A model generated the notes under the pieces. That model was not told where the DNA came from. It worked only from the letters and a program-made list of their open reading frames with translations, and did no database searches. Below, piece after piece: positions 1 to 9,984 of a stretch of DNA of 64,000 bases; position 1 is the stretch's first letter, and each line of letters starts with the position of its first letter. This stretch comes from Setoptus koraiensis (lineage: Eukaryota > Arthropoda): NCBI GenBank assembly GCA_048013815.1, contig CM106586.1:13888001-13952000 (forward strand), given 5' to 3'. The position numbers and the translations under genes were made by a program.

Positions 1-394
1 CGTCATCTTGGTCACGATTTCTTTCGGTTCTCTTAGAACTCCTATCTTTTGGCGATTCTTTTGGCCCCTCACCTTGATGGTAAATATGCTCATAATCGGA
101 AGGAGCTATTGCCATTGTGGGCGCATTTGAGGGCATCTTAGGCATTCCACCGCCACCAAGGGTCATCTTTGGCAAAACATTTGCTGGCCGGGCACCGCTT
201 CTATCCCGTGCAGAAAACTTTTGGCTCCTATTTTCTTCACGACCACCACTACGATCGGGTACATTCTTTGCAGCACCGGTGCCCTCGTGAAAAATGTGCT
301 CATAATCCGATGGTGCAATGGCCATTGTAGGCGCAACTGAGGGCACCTTCTTCATACTTTCGTCCCGGCCCCGTTCTCGTTTCTTGGGACCCAT
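1..394 (-). CDS. Unidentified protein, 5' part only, runs off the left edge
   Basis: An open frame starts at an ATG at 394 and stays open for 131 codons to the edge of the window, so the 3' end is missing. The protein starts MGPKKRERGRDESMKK and is charged and low in complexity. A motif of about 16 residues occurs twice: PTMAIAPSDYEHIFHEG near residues 24-40, and the same with IYHQG near residues 93-109. The copies are separated by an Arg/Ser-rich stretch and a GGGG run. A duplicated short motif in a charged linker suggests a peptide-binding repeat, but I recognise no family. The reading is supported by the codon-level conservation of the duplicated motif. A splice junction inside this stretch cannot be excluded. 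Confidence 0.6.
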   Translation of the reverse strand, partial: MGPKKRERGRDESMKKVPSVAPTMAIAPSDYEHIFHEGTGAAKNVPDRSGGREENRSQKFSARDRSGARPANVLPKMTLGGGGMPKMPSNAPTMAIAPSDYEHIYHQGEGPKESPKDRSSKRTERNRDQDD

Positions 395-911
395 GACGGA
401 GAATAATCTTTCAACTGTTAGTCGAAAAAACAACTACCCTAAAAAGCGAAAGATGAAACAACAAAACGAGTCTCGTGCACTACTGTTCGGAAGTGATTGT
501 GCTGATATCGAGTAAGATAGGCTCGCTTGCTAATCGATTAACTGAACGCCTCGTGCATATCGTCCACGCATCGTCATGTGCACGAAGTTTGTCCAAAACA
601 TTCATAGAAAAACACTTGATTGCCACCATATGAGGCGCATTTGCGAAAGTTCTGGTCCTGATAACTTAGCTTTTTCGTAATTTTCACCAATACTACGCGG
701 ATACATGTATTACATGTATGTACATGTATTATTACACTTAGGGACAGGTTTTTTCGTACGCTGGATCTTTCCGGGCTTATCTCTTTCGGGTAATTCTTTT
801 TCAGTTCTTTTTCCGGCTGCACCTATCTCACTGTTGGACCCACCTTGAGTCCAAATATTCAGTCTCTCTGACTAAACTGAGTTGCAAAAACGAATAATTT
901 TCAAATAAGTA
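395..911. other. Intergenic, upstream of the left-edge gene
   Basis: No gene is supported here. It should hold the promoter of the gene that starts at 394. A short alternating tract of TGTA/CATG repeats lies near 700-730. Confidence 0.4.
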
Positions 912-1124
912 TCAAAGTAGAAGCGGACAAGTTTTTTCAACCGTCTCACTTGACTGAATGACGAATTGAATTCCTCTGTAATATTCTTCCCATGCATCTC
1001 TTTTCTTCTTTATAGAAGTATCATCATTTAGCCTAGCATTAATTTTTGGATATTTTGCAACCAGTTCTGACAATACTCTCCTCTCCTCATTCGAATAATT
1101 TCTAGATCTATCTCTTGACGACAT
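912..1124 (-). CDS. Myb/SANT-like DNA-binding domain fragment
   Basis: The 70-residue frame starts at an ATG at 1124. Its first 50 residues have the pattern of the Myb/SANT-like domain found in Zeste-type and Harbinger-partner proteins: basic start, then NYSNEERRVLSELVAKYPKI, a KKKRDAWEEYYRGI segment, and a TVEK segment that usually leads into the third helix. The frame ends just where a longer protein would normally continue, so this is either the first exon of a larger gene or a relic. It lies 100 to 150 bases from, and divergent to, the decayed transposase to its right. In this kind of neighbourhood it is more likely transposon-derived than a host regulator. Function is inference from the domain only. 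Confidence 0.4.
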   Translation of the reverse strand: MSSRDRSRNYSNEERRVLSELVAKYPKINARLNDDTSIKKKRDAWEEYYRGIQFVIQSSETVEKTCPLLL

Positions 1125-1229
1125 ATCTGGTTTTTTAATGATAGAAGTTCAACGCAAACTCGAAGAATTAGATAAACAATAGAAATTGACCAACACATGT
1201 GTTCTAATTGACCACATGTGCACAACACG

Positions 1230-1955
1230 CGTGCCTGAAATCGACTTACAAAATATTTATTTTTTATTATTGAGGACCAACGAGGATCATCGCATCTATA
1301 ACATGGATGGGACCAGATTATCTTGGAAAAAATTACCTTCGAAGACATGCCAGAAGAGGTACAAGAAGTTTTGGGACAAAGCAAGATAAGCAAGCCTTCA
1401 CGTTGTCATTCTCTGTGAGTATGACCGGAACCAAACTCAAGCCTATCATAGTTGGACATCATCAAAAGCCGAGGTGTTTCAAATCTATTGATTATAATCT
1501 GGACAGGCTTCCGGTACAATATTATGCCAATCGGACTGAATGGATGACATCAGACATATTTCAAGACATCATCTGCCACCTACACAAGGATTTCAAAGAT
1601 AGGCAAGAGTGCATGACATCATTACTTGACAGTTTCCAAGGACACAAAATTGAAGAAAGTATGTATCCACGCACAAATTTTCAATACTCACCTCCAAACA
1701 CTACATCCAGGACTTAACCACTCTATGGAATCATAAACTCTTTCAAGTGCCAATACACATCAATCCTTATGGACCAAATAGTCAGATATTATCAAAATAA
1801 CCAAACATTGAAACTTGAGGAAAAGAGCTTCGACCTCTATCAAGCAATCAATTGGGTCTCTGATGCATCATCGAGAGTGGGAGAGGCCACTATCAAGTAT
1901 TGAGCACACTGTGATTATATAAGAAGTGAGACAAACTAACCATTGGGCATGATAG
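1230..1955 (+). mobile_element. Decayed Tigger/pogo-like transposase (DDE_1 domain)
   Basis: Three stretches in different frames resemble the DDE_1 (Tigger/Jerky) transposase core. The first, from about 1261 to 1389, has IYNMDGTRLSWKKLP, matching the conserved YN-DETGL-WK-LP block and keeping its Asp. The second, from about 1390 to 1720, has GTKLKPIIVG, KPRCFK and YYANRTEWMTSDIF. A third weak part to about 1950 has SPPNTTSRT and a segment like the usual PLDQG-I-FK-Y block, interrupted by stops. At least one frameshift lies between 1360 and 1390, and two stops follow 1715. The N-terminal CENP-B-type helix-turn-helix is absent. This is a plain DNA transposon relic with no coding capacity left. 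Confidence 0.75.
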
Positions 1956-1973
1956 ACGATGGTATCACATGTG

Positions 1974-2787
1974 ATCTGACAAAGTAAACCTCATTCCTGA
2001 TAACGCCCATTCCAACGTGAGTCTGGCCCATCTGAATTCCCCTGTTTCTGGCTAGCAAGAAAAGGTATATCGAAAACCCGGAAAACAAATACTTTCAGCG
2101 ATAATCAGATTTATTTTGGTTGGTTTGTTGGTTGGTTTGGCTATGTCATACCAAGTCGGTTTACATATGCGAAAACAAAGAAATCATGAATTTTGACCTC
2201 TCTACTTTGATCGTGTATTTCACATATTTTTAACTTAAACGCGTGAATATGCCACGGAATCAATCAGAATAGGCCTTGAAAGGAATTCTGCCAACCAAGC
2301 AACCAACTAATTAACCAAAATGTATATATACGCAGAATTCAGCGAAAATGTACCTTTGCTTATGGAAATGTTTCAAAACTTTTCGTGGCGCATAATGATA
2401 GAACCTTTACCAATAAATTTCCTTTGACTAATATTCTCCAGAAAAAAAAGTTGAGCGCCCCCTACGGTGGGGATCTGAAGTTATTCAAGAATAAAGTATG
2501 CAGGTCTTTCGTGGGACACTCTGTATATATATGTATGTACACATATATGACGATGAAAAATTTTCATAAAAATTAAAATGAATGATACAGTGGTCTATAC
2601 TCTGTCTATGCTGAGGATAATTCTTTTCGGCCATTCAGAGTTGCGAAATTCGAATGAAAAAAACTGAAAAATCGGATTTTTTCCCTCATTTTCCGAGGAT
2701 TTCTTGTTCCCCAGAAACAGGGGAATTCAGATAGGCCAGAGTCACGTTGGAATCGATGTCATGCTCATGAGGTCTACCTTATCAGAT
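1974..2787. repeat. Inverted repeat, about 85-bp arms around a 640-bp centre
   Basis: The left arm (1974-2059) read on the minus strand matches the right arm (2703-2787) at roughly four bases in five. The shared core includes CAGAAACAGGGGAATTCAGA and GGCCAGA. A second weaker inverted pair of GGTT-rich sequence is nested inside (about 2117-2148 and 2291-2323). The right arm abuts, and may partly belong to, the secreted-family fragment that follows. Confidence 0.6.
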
Positions 2788-3195
2788 TCAATTCATTGCT
2801 GGTTGGTAAGATTATTTTGACCTGCAGAAGAAACCTAGAAACAAAACTAGAGAGAGCAGAACAATCAGACAGGCTGTTGAATGGAGCTTGGCTGCTGAAG
2901 AAAATGAAGCTTCTATCCATATTAATCATACGATACGAATGAAAACAAGGTTTGACCATTTTCGAGCTTTAGCCAACAGAAGGTTTCATTTTTCTCTCTG
3001 TTCTTTTTTAATACTCGAATGACAAGCGAGAAATCAGCAAGATCATGCAATCGCATTGCTGGCAACAAGTTGTTGTCCGATTCCGGATGTCGTTATCTCT
3101 GGTCTTCGTTTCCAAAAGTAGTGCTTGAATGAGGAGGTCTTTCTCAGATGAACCCAGAAATCTAGTTTATTTCTGTTTCCGGTTTGTCACTCTTC
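2765..3195 (+). pseudogene. Fragment of the secreted family (copy A)
   Basis: About 95 bases from 2785 translate to RFNSLLVGKIILTCRRNLET plus KLERAEQSD, which is nearly the same as residues about 138-166 of the protein at 15674-16795. After that the reading frame drifts, the C-terminal half of the gene is missing, and sequence homologous to the 3' flank of the intact genes follows (about 2935-3195), ending near CAGATGAACCCAGAAATCTA. The 3' flank is closest to that of the gene at 47494-48582, with AGCAAGATCATGC shared. The copy lacks the signal peptide, N-terminal domain and most of the C-terminus, so it cannot make a family protein. It shows that a third copy once sat here. Confidence 0.75.
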
Positions 3196-3654
3196 TTTGT
3201 TCTCACTTTTGCTATATTTTTGGAAATGGACAGACCGAAATAGGACAACCTCTTATGCCTAGCCCGGAGTTCCCAGATCTCGCTCACAAGTGATGTGGAG
3301 AGATGGTTCTCTAAAACGCAGCCTACTCTTCACTGTTAAATAGCCTCAAACAAAACTATATTATGAAATATATCGTATTCCTAGTTAATGAACATAGTAA
3401 TGCAGCTAAAGTATTCTAAAGATCAATTACAATCTTTTCTGATAAGTTTGTATGTATTCACAATCGATATAATAATCGAAGAGACTGAAAGACTGGTATG
3501 CAATTTCTTGTAGCGACCGATTTTGATGGATTTTTAGCACCGATTTGCCATATTCCACAGATCTTCGAAGAATTATTTCAAATCAAGCTTGAACTGCTAT
3601 GTGTTACATATCTCAATGGATACTATATCTTTTATTCTAAAGAGGGGATAGTGA
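3196..3654. other. Intergenic, AT-rich
   Basis: I see no gene or clear element here. It lies downstream of the converging TMEM222 gene. Confidence 0.4.
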
Positions 3655-4407
3655 TCAAAACAACACTATAAGCACAACAATTAAGATGGTAAGATTCATT
3701 AAAAAGGGCCACCATTGCTTAACCATACCCACCCAACTAACATATTCAGAATTGAAAGTAATCAAATACCAGACATCAAACTGAGTCCATTCGGTGTTGT
3801 TACTGTATTTCATTAGATTTAAAGCGCCAGAAATATGCTGATGGCAATTATTGAAACACAAACTATGCCTTGTTTTTGAGTAGTGCTCAGCTGTAGTAAC
3901 TATGGCTTTATCCCAGTCGTCTTTGGAACTTTTAACTTGTTTTGGATCAAATTGATAATATTTTGTAGGGCGTCCGAACGAGAAATTATCGATAGAAACT
4001 ACAAAATCGTCAGAGAAATCATATATAACTCCTTGGGATGTTGCTATACCTGTGTGGCCTATAACAGGTATAAACCATGTCACAAATGGTAGGGGCGTCC
4101 ATACCAAACAGTATGGCCATCTGTCTAGCTCATAATCTATTTCACCAATTGATTTTGCCATTGATCTTAGAGGTCGGCTGAATCGTTCTTTTGAATTTAA
4201 TTGTCCTATAGAGGCAGAGGAAGCCGACCCTGGTTTTTTCCTTGAACCTAGAGACTTGTTTGATTTGATGGATTTGATTGCTCTGACTGCTTTATTTTTT
4301 TGCGAAACCGTAACAATATTCGGGGGCCTGCCCTTTTCTTTACCCAGAGGTAGGTTTATCGGTTTGGCATCCGAGGAAGGGTTGGGCTCCTTCATAGTTT
4401 CAAACAT
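3655..4407 (-). CDS. TMEM222: TMEM222 family membrane protein (DUF778)
   Basis: The single-exon frame starts at the ATG at 4407 and gives 250 residues; the human protein is about 208. The first 90 residues are a basic, Ser-rich extension. From about residue 95 it follows the family closely: RWPYCLVWTPLPFVTWFIPV, then IGHTGIATSQGVIYDF, then SFGRPTKYY, then HSLCFNNCHQHISGALNLM. The His and Cys residues of the NLC-NC-H block, which look like a papain-type active-site arrangement in this family, are kept. The C-terminus is hydrophobic, MNLTILIVVLIVLF. The family is an integral membrane protein of uncertain biochemical role. The gene is head-to-head with the ENOPH1-like gene and probably shares its promoter. 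Confidence 0.93.
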   Translation of the reverse strand: MFETMKEPNPSSDAKPINLPLGKEKGRPPNIVTVSQKNKAVRAIKSIKSNKSLGSRKKPGSASSASIGQLNSKERFSRPLRSMAKSIGEIDYELDRWPYCLVWTPLPFVTWFIPVIGHTGIATSQGVIYDFSDDFVVSIDNFSFGRPTKYYQFDPKQVKSSKDDWDKAIVTTAEHYSKTRHSLCFNNCHQHISGALNLMKYSNNTEWTQFDVWYLITFNSEYVSWVGMVKQWWPFLMNLTILIVVLIVLF

Positions 4408-4819
4408 TTTTTTACCCTAGATAAAGGACAGGATAATTATTGTCCAATATAATTGGCATTGATTTATCAGACGAATTATCACTTGTGGGTTGAATTGTTT
4501 TTCGGAATTACGGATCATAACATCGTGCGACGATGTTCTGACCGACGCTTCAATCACGTGCAACTGTTTATTAATTTTTTTCTCATTTCATTTCTATCAC
4601 TAATTGTCAAAGCGCGAGCTTTCATGATTATGTTGAGCTACATTGCACTATAGTAGCAAGTACATTTACTCAAGTGATAATAATCTTTGTACTATAGCTA
4701 GGAATTAGGTTATTTAGGATGGATTCACACACACACGATGCGACTGATTGTGTCCACCATGACGGAAATCTTTATTATTGATCAAGAGACATAGAGCGAG
4801 CCCCAAACGATTTTATAGA
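4408..4819. promoter_or_regulatory. Bidirectional intergenic region
   Basis: This 412-base gap separates two divergent start codons, TMEM222 at 4407 and the ENOPH1-like gene at 4820. It must hold both promoters. I see no clear TATA box. Confidence 0.5.
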
Positions 4820-6110
4820 ATGAAGAAAATTTCTAGTAATGCCGGACCTAATTTAGGTAAAATTAACAGTGGGCATTCGTGTAAGTTAACTGTAAATAAA
4901 CCTCAAGCTATTGTTATAGATCTATTGGGTGTTCTTATCAATAAGACATTTATGACGAGCTCTAAAGAATTCAAAGATTTCTTCACGAAGAATTTGTCAG
5001 ACTTTTTGCATGAAAGTTGGAGGCAGAAACAATTAAGGATCACAATCAATTTCTTCCGTTGTTCACAACAGAGTGTGCCAGAGGAATTCAAATTGGCCGA
5101 CAGAGATGAATCTAAAGAGGAGCAAATCAAGCAGGCTAAAAGGCACGTTTTGTGGAAAACAAAAAACGATCCCACCAACTCAGCTCTGTCATTGTTCTTT
5201 CTCGTAATGACAGAATGGGGCTACAAAAACAAACTTCTACAAACTGGGTAAGTGTGAGCTGATTTATACACGACACTAGTTAACTTTGACAATGTAGCAC
5301 TATGTGTAATGACTGTCTCAATATCGTCTATTGCATGCCATTTGTGCAAAACTTCATCAAACGACCTGATCTAACATTATAACAAACAGTATCTATGATG
5401 AGGTGTCGAGCATATTAAAAAACTGGAAAGAGGTCGCCAAGATACCGGTTTATGTAGGGGTAGGCTCAGCGGATTTCCTAGTCATGATTCTGAGTAACAC
5501 ATCCCAAGGAAATCTTTTACCTTATTTCGCTGGTCATATGAACATAATGGATTTTGATGGGAACAACGCAAATAAAGATTTTCGCAAGCTTGTGGCCATC
5601 TTGCGATTACCCCCAGAGAAGGTTCTCTATTTAACGCGATTCAGACAAGGTGAGTTTCAGTTCTTACTAGTCCAATCTTCTTTCGATATTGTCTGTAGCA
5701 TCAATCTTATCCAATGTGGTTTGTTTTTATACTTATATAATGTACAAATAGACTGTAAAAGAGCTATGGAGAATGGATTACAATCAGTTATAGTTCTGAG
5801 GTCAGATTTCGATATAAACAAAGTTATACCAGCTATGAAACAAAAACGAGCCAACATGTCAGTGATAGATGGTACAAAGGCACGCGTTTCAGCTCCTGAG
5901 GAATCGCCCCAAGCTAAAACTAAAAAGCCAACGGTAGATAGCAAGCAACCTCCAGATGTGAAAAAAGAACTTGTTGATAATCTAGGTTCGTTATCAATAA
6001 TTGATGATACATCTGAGGAGGGTAGTTCCCGACAATTATCGACTATAACGGAAGCGGACTGCGTTAAATACAATGTTGTTTTTTCCTTGTCGGAAATAGT
6101 ATTCAAATAA
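4820..6110 (+). CDS. Enolase-phosphatase E1-like protein, catalytic residues lost
   Basis: Three exons, 4820-5247, 5390-5649 and 5752-6110, join in phase with GT/AG borders to give 348 residues. The fold follows ENOPH1 (MASA), the HAD-type enzyme of methionine salvage, through the C-terminal SVIVLRSDFD segment, followed by a charged tail of about 90 residues. The active site is eroded. The usual DIEGT motif reads DLLGV (Asp34 kept, the following acid lost). The SSGS motif reads VGVGS. The FLTDV motif reads YLTRF, removing its Asp. By HAD chemistry the general acid and a metal ligand are missing, so activity is unlikely. Either this is a pseudoenzyme with a binding role, or the genome has a second, active copy elsewhere. 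The in-frame sequence before 4820 has no earlier ATG. Confidence 0.85.
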
Positions 6111-6474
6111 TGACAATCGACAATAGCAACCAGACCGAACCTTCAAATTGTCCTACTATAACAAATTAGTGATGCATTTTTATCGTATTTAGTTGCATAT
6201 CATTGTTTTTGTTTACGGTTTTATTATTTTCAATACTATAAGATATCACTAGATTCTCAAGATTCTTGAGCTCCAGTGAATTAGTCTTATAAGGATAATT
6301 CGTTTATTCTTGTAACTTTTTTGCTTGAATATCGATTATTTTAGTGGAGTAATTGTTTTATTCAGCCCACCACTAGCAATAATGATCTATATATGTGTGT
6401 TTATATGTTGGTTCTGGTTGTTTCAATTTCGCTAGTGCTTTTTCTTATTTGTCCAGTGTGAAGATAAGTAATTA

Positions 6475-6487
6475 CTATATATATATA

Positions 6488-6551
<64 letters not shown>
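6475..6551. repeat. (TA)n microsatellite
   Basis: A nearly pure TA run of about 77 bases, interrupted once near 6489, lies between the convergent ends of the ENOPH1-like and canopy genes. Apart from this repeat, the gap from 6111 to 6595 holds nothing I can name. Confidence 0.95.
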
Positions 6552-6553
<2 letters not shown>

Positions 6554-6595
6554 TGCATATGGGCAGAAGTTCTCCAGTGTATAATGTGGAGTGGA

Positions 6596-7502
6596 TCAAG
6601 CAATTCTTACGCCTCCTTTGCTGCCGTCGCCATTCACCGGTGCTCTGATATCTATTTCATCCGCCAGAGTCTCAGTTTGGCGCACCAATGCTTCAGTGAG
6701 GCATTTTTTATCATTCCCTGGAAGAATTCTATCTCGACAAAGAAAGTTTTCAAGAGTTAGTTCACGCGATCCGTGATACCATTCCTCGATCAAATCGTCA
6801 TATGTCTCAACAATACGAGAACATTTTGATCGCAACTCCACTATCTCGTTCGTAGGAGCGTCCCACATTTCGAACGGTATACCTATATCAACTTGAACTC
6901 CCTGTTTCACCTGTCATCAATAACAATATTGAAATTGGACAATGTCAACATCCGAAAATTGATATGATACAACAATGAGGGTGGAAACGAAGCAGTTTGG
7001 TACTGCCATATTTTCTTACCAAATTATGTAGGCTCTTGAATGTATCAGTGTGACCTCGTGCAAATCTGTTTATATCAGTATATTGTTTGTGCACCTTGTA
7101 TTCAAAGATTTTATTGCAAGTTTGCTCTAAAATCTCTATAAGTAATAGATCAGACCTATCATAACGGATCCTTTTCTTTGACACTTCATCTATCGAATAA
7201 CCTGTCTCTATCATTTTGAGATACTTGGATGATTTTTCCAGCAGTTTCTCGAATTCCATGCTGAAAAATCTGCAAGCTGGTACAAAACAATCGAAACGCG
7301 TGTTGCATTAGTATTGATATAAATGGAAACACCACTGTCAAACATAGCAATTGGACCAATTCATGATTGTAAACTCACCCTCGCAATCATCAGGATATCT
7401 TACTTCCTGATGTTCCATTATGTTTTCTCCTTGAGCCTGAGATCCGATGCACATGAGCACGACGAAGAAATATATTTTGATTTGTGTGATTGAAAAAAAC
7501 AT
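6596..7502 (-). CDS. CNPY: Canopy-family ER protein (CNPY3/CNPY4-like)
   Basis: Three exons on the minus strand, 7502-7379, 7276-7020 and 6910-6596, join in phase with GT/AG borders and encode 231 residues. Exon 1 carries a signal peptide, [20 protein letters not shown], and ends in DDCE; exon 2 continues ACR, rebuilding the CxxC pair of the family. The saposin-like core follows: [44 protein letters not shown] and then [18 protein letters not shown]. All six cysteines expected for the fold are visible. Canopy proteins are ER-resident co-chaperones; CNPY3 and CNPY4 act on Toll-like receptors in vertebrates. No KDEL-type retention signal is seen, and the tail is [13 protein letters not shown]3 versus CNPY4 cannot be decided. 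Confidence 0.9.
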
Positions 7503-8227
7503 TATGCAATTTCTATTGTTTTTTTTTTACAAATATGTTGGTTCTCTGTAAGAATTATTCAATAATTCAATAATTGATCAAGTGCCATCCTGAAAATTTC
7601 TCTCAAAACTCCAGGCTTGGTGAAAATTTTCTATTTGGACTACTTTTAGGGGTGGGCGCGGCACTGAGTTCGGGTGAATTTTCCCCAGAACACTGCCTCA
7701 ATTATTTTCGGTTTCCTTGCTGCACTATGAGTTATAGTCTATAACTTCTTAAATGAAAAATAAAATCAAACCCTCGAACACGCGTAGCCTTGATCTCCCT
7801 ATCTCGGATCGAGTCAAAAGAGAAAGAATCCAAGAGAACGCTGACGCGAACGTGTGCCTAGCTCGAATAAACCGAAAGTCGGAACTAGTTTTCCCGCACC
7901 CGAAATTTTTGGTCGGTTGTAAAAAATACCCTGATATGCCTTCACCTCGCTCAAATCCGAAAACTCTGAAAATACTCGATTTCGTAGCTCATCTTCTGAT
8001 CCAATCAAATAGAGTCAGATGAAGATTTCACGTTGTCAGTGCGACCCTCGTGACATTATTTTGATATGTGAAAATTTTTTTATACACGATTTGTACGATA
8101 TTTTTACTCTCCTGTAAACCGGAAGCTAAATTGAGGAGCCATGCGTTCTTTATACCATTTGCGCAAGACAAATCAAAGCAAATTGCAATTGTAGGCATTT
8201 TTCACGAAATTTGCAGGGAAAACCACA
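7503..8227. other. Divergent intergenic region
   Basis: It lies between the canopy start and the unidentified gene at 8228 and must hold both promoters. No TATA box or repeat stands out. Confidence 0.4.
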
Positions 8228-8767
8228 ATGACAAGCGAGCGATCTTCCAAGAGTGCACAGTCCATCAATCTATCACCCAATGAATTGAATGTGTCGAATA
8301 ATCAAACTCAGGACACGACACAAACACAAACTCAAATGCAGACCCAATCTAGATTGAGATCGTATTACAAAAACAAGCAACCTTTATCAGGCAAAGAGTT
8401 CCTCCTAAAAAATTTGAATCCAAGATTGCTGCCAAATAATGTCGACTCGGCTTACATGCACAGTGTGTTTAAGAAGAAATCGGTGACCACTCATGAAGAT
8501 AGTGGCGCTTATGATCCGATCGCTATGTCATCGAGTCCATCATTGACTAAAAAGCAAAGTGAGCAATCGATGAGGTTACAAACAGAAAAAACGGTGTCCA
8601 AGCGACTGAAACCAGGAGATCGGGATTTCAACTTACATGAGTTTAATATGCAACAAATCAAAGACAGTGATGACTACTATAGAGTCGTGTATAGTAGATT
8701 GCCGGCAAGGTCTATTTCTGATTATGATCTAATGAGTGATCAACACACTTCTTCACCAAATAAATAA
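8228..8767 (+). CDS. Unidentified hydrophilic protein, 179 residues
   Basis: The frame starts at an ATG at 8228 and runs uninterrupted to 8767. The protein is polar and probably largely disordered. Residues 27-40 form a Thr/Gln run (TQDTTQTQTQMQTQSR), followed by RSYYKNKQPLSGKEFLLKNL, and the C-terminal third is Asp/Tyr/Ser-rich (DSDDYYRVVYSRLPARSISD). There is no signal peptide or membrane segment. I do not recognise a family. Codon use resembles the neighbouring real genes and the length is well above chance for AT-rich sequence. It ends 82 bases from the convergent stop of the next gene. Confidence 0.6.
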   Translation: MTSERSSKSAQSINLSPNELNVSNNQTQDTTQTQTQMQTQSRLRSYYKNKQPLSGKEFLLKNLNPRLLPNNVDSAYMHSVFKKKSVTTHEDSGAYDPIAMSSSPSLTKKQSEQSMRLQTEKTVSKRLKPGDRDFNLHEFNMQQIKDSDDYYRVVYSRLPARSISDYDLMSDQHTSSPNK

Positions 8768-8849
8768 AGCGACAGTGAAGGAAAAAAGCAGACGGCCCTT
8801 TTCTAGAGTAAAAAAATGTAACGTCGTTAGTATGCGCCCATACCGAATA

Positions 8850-9167
8850 CTAGAATTTTTTCGCCCTCTTCTTCTTGAAATCGTATTCTTCAATTGGGGT
8901 CTTCTTAACCGTTTTCTTCTTCTTCTTCTTCTTATGCGTTTGCGTGGATTTCGCTTCATCAGTTTCTGTCTTCCAACTTTTCTTTTTTTTACTTCCCTCT
9001 GCTGGCGGGGGAACATCCGTTTTAGTTGCAGTAGACATGTCAGTTGGAGATGGCTGCATTGGGCTAGATGGCTGCATTGGGCTAGATGTAGCCGGTGCCC
9101 TGTCTGAGGATTGGCTTCCTGTCTCTCTCACAACTTCAGTGTTGTCTTCTCCCTCTTGCTCTTCCAT
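8850..9167 (-). CDS. Unidentified small lysine-rich protein, 105 residues
   Basis: The frame starts at the ATG at 9167 (MEEQEGEDNTEVVRE). The first third is acidic and Ser/Pro-rich and contains a direct repeat, SSPMQP twice, from a duplicated stretch of about 18 bases near 9050-9086. The second half is strongly basic, with KKKK, HKKKKKKK and a C-terminal FKKKRAKKF. The lysine tracts could serve nuclear or nucleolar targeting; that is inference from composition. I recognise no family. It faces the gene at 8228 tail to tail. Confidence 0.55.
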   Translation of the reverse strand: MEEQEGEDNTEVVRETGSQSSDRAPATSSPMQPSSPMQPSPTDMSTATKTDVPPPAEGSKKKKSWKTETDEAKSTQTHKKKKKKKTVKKTPIEEYDFKKKRAKKF

Positions 9168-9270
9168 GATGATTCCGATTGGTCACCTTACCTTATACCA
9201 AGATGACGGCGTTTTTTTTTGCTGGGTGCCGCCTCTATATATAGTATTTCTATTTAATTCGATGATGCTC

Positions 9271-9278
<8 letters not shown>

Positions 9279-9302
<24 letters not shown>
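9279..9302. repeat. Short (TA)n run
   Basis: About 24 bases of alternating TA lie between two small minus-strand frames. Confidence 0.9.
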
Positions 9303-9365
9303 GAATATTTGCTGATATATATTTCACCAAAGTTTCCGACGAACTTCAAATAGATCCCTCTCAAG

Positions 9366-9557
9366 TTATTTTTTTCCGGCTAGGTCGGTTTCTTCTGAAA
9401 AGTTCTCTGTACTGGCTGTAGTTTTCAAGTTTAATTCTCTCAGAATTTTTGCTCCGGTATTCGCGTTGACAGAAGTCAAATTCTCTGAAAGAACTTTGAA
9501 CTTTTGGTCCCCACTAAAGTTACATATTACCACCACGTAATTTCTGTGGCGAAACAT
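9366..9557 (-). CDS. Possible small protein, 63 residues
   Basis: An ATG at 9557 opens a frame starting MFRHRNYVVVICNFSGDQKF. The first half alternates hydrophobic and polar residues like a beta-rich fold and the rest is polar. Composition is gene-like, but the length is near the limit of chance and no family is recognised. It could also be one exon of a longer gene. The gap from 9558 to 9984 holds nothing else I can support. Confidence 0.3.
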   Translation of the reverse strand: MFRHRNYVVVICNFSGDQKFKVLSENLTSVNANTGAKILRELNLKTTASTENFSEETDLAGKK

Positions 9558-9984
9558 TGACCCTGAAACTTTATCATCAAATTAAACAATGATATCGGAT
9601 AACTTGTTCACAGATTTAAGGTCGTGTTCAAATGTGAATGTTACCGATGCTACAGTCAAGTGAAAAATTATCGTTATCACCTGGAAAATGCGACTGTATG
9701 TGTGAATTCCTCAACAGTTAGTGCACGGCTCGAAATTTTTGTTTCACAAATTAGTCTGACACGGACTTTCATCAGTTATTTATTTGATTGTATTATTACA
9801 AGTTCAATGTACATGTATATTCTTGACCATATCGGGAGAGGGATGTAATTTTTTTTTTCAAGTTGGGTGTAGTTTCACGTGCACTTCGACTCAATCAAAG
9901 TAGGAATGCTTTCGTCTAAATCATTGATCCATACGCAAGGCTGCCCGCCGTATCTCGTGCCTGTTTACTAAGCTCCAATTTTGG

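Noticed and set aside
7753-8022. 89-residue frame between the canopy gene and the gene at 8228
   Set aside because: No recognisable domain, an antisense frame of similar length, and a location in a divergent promoter.
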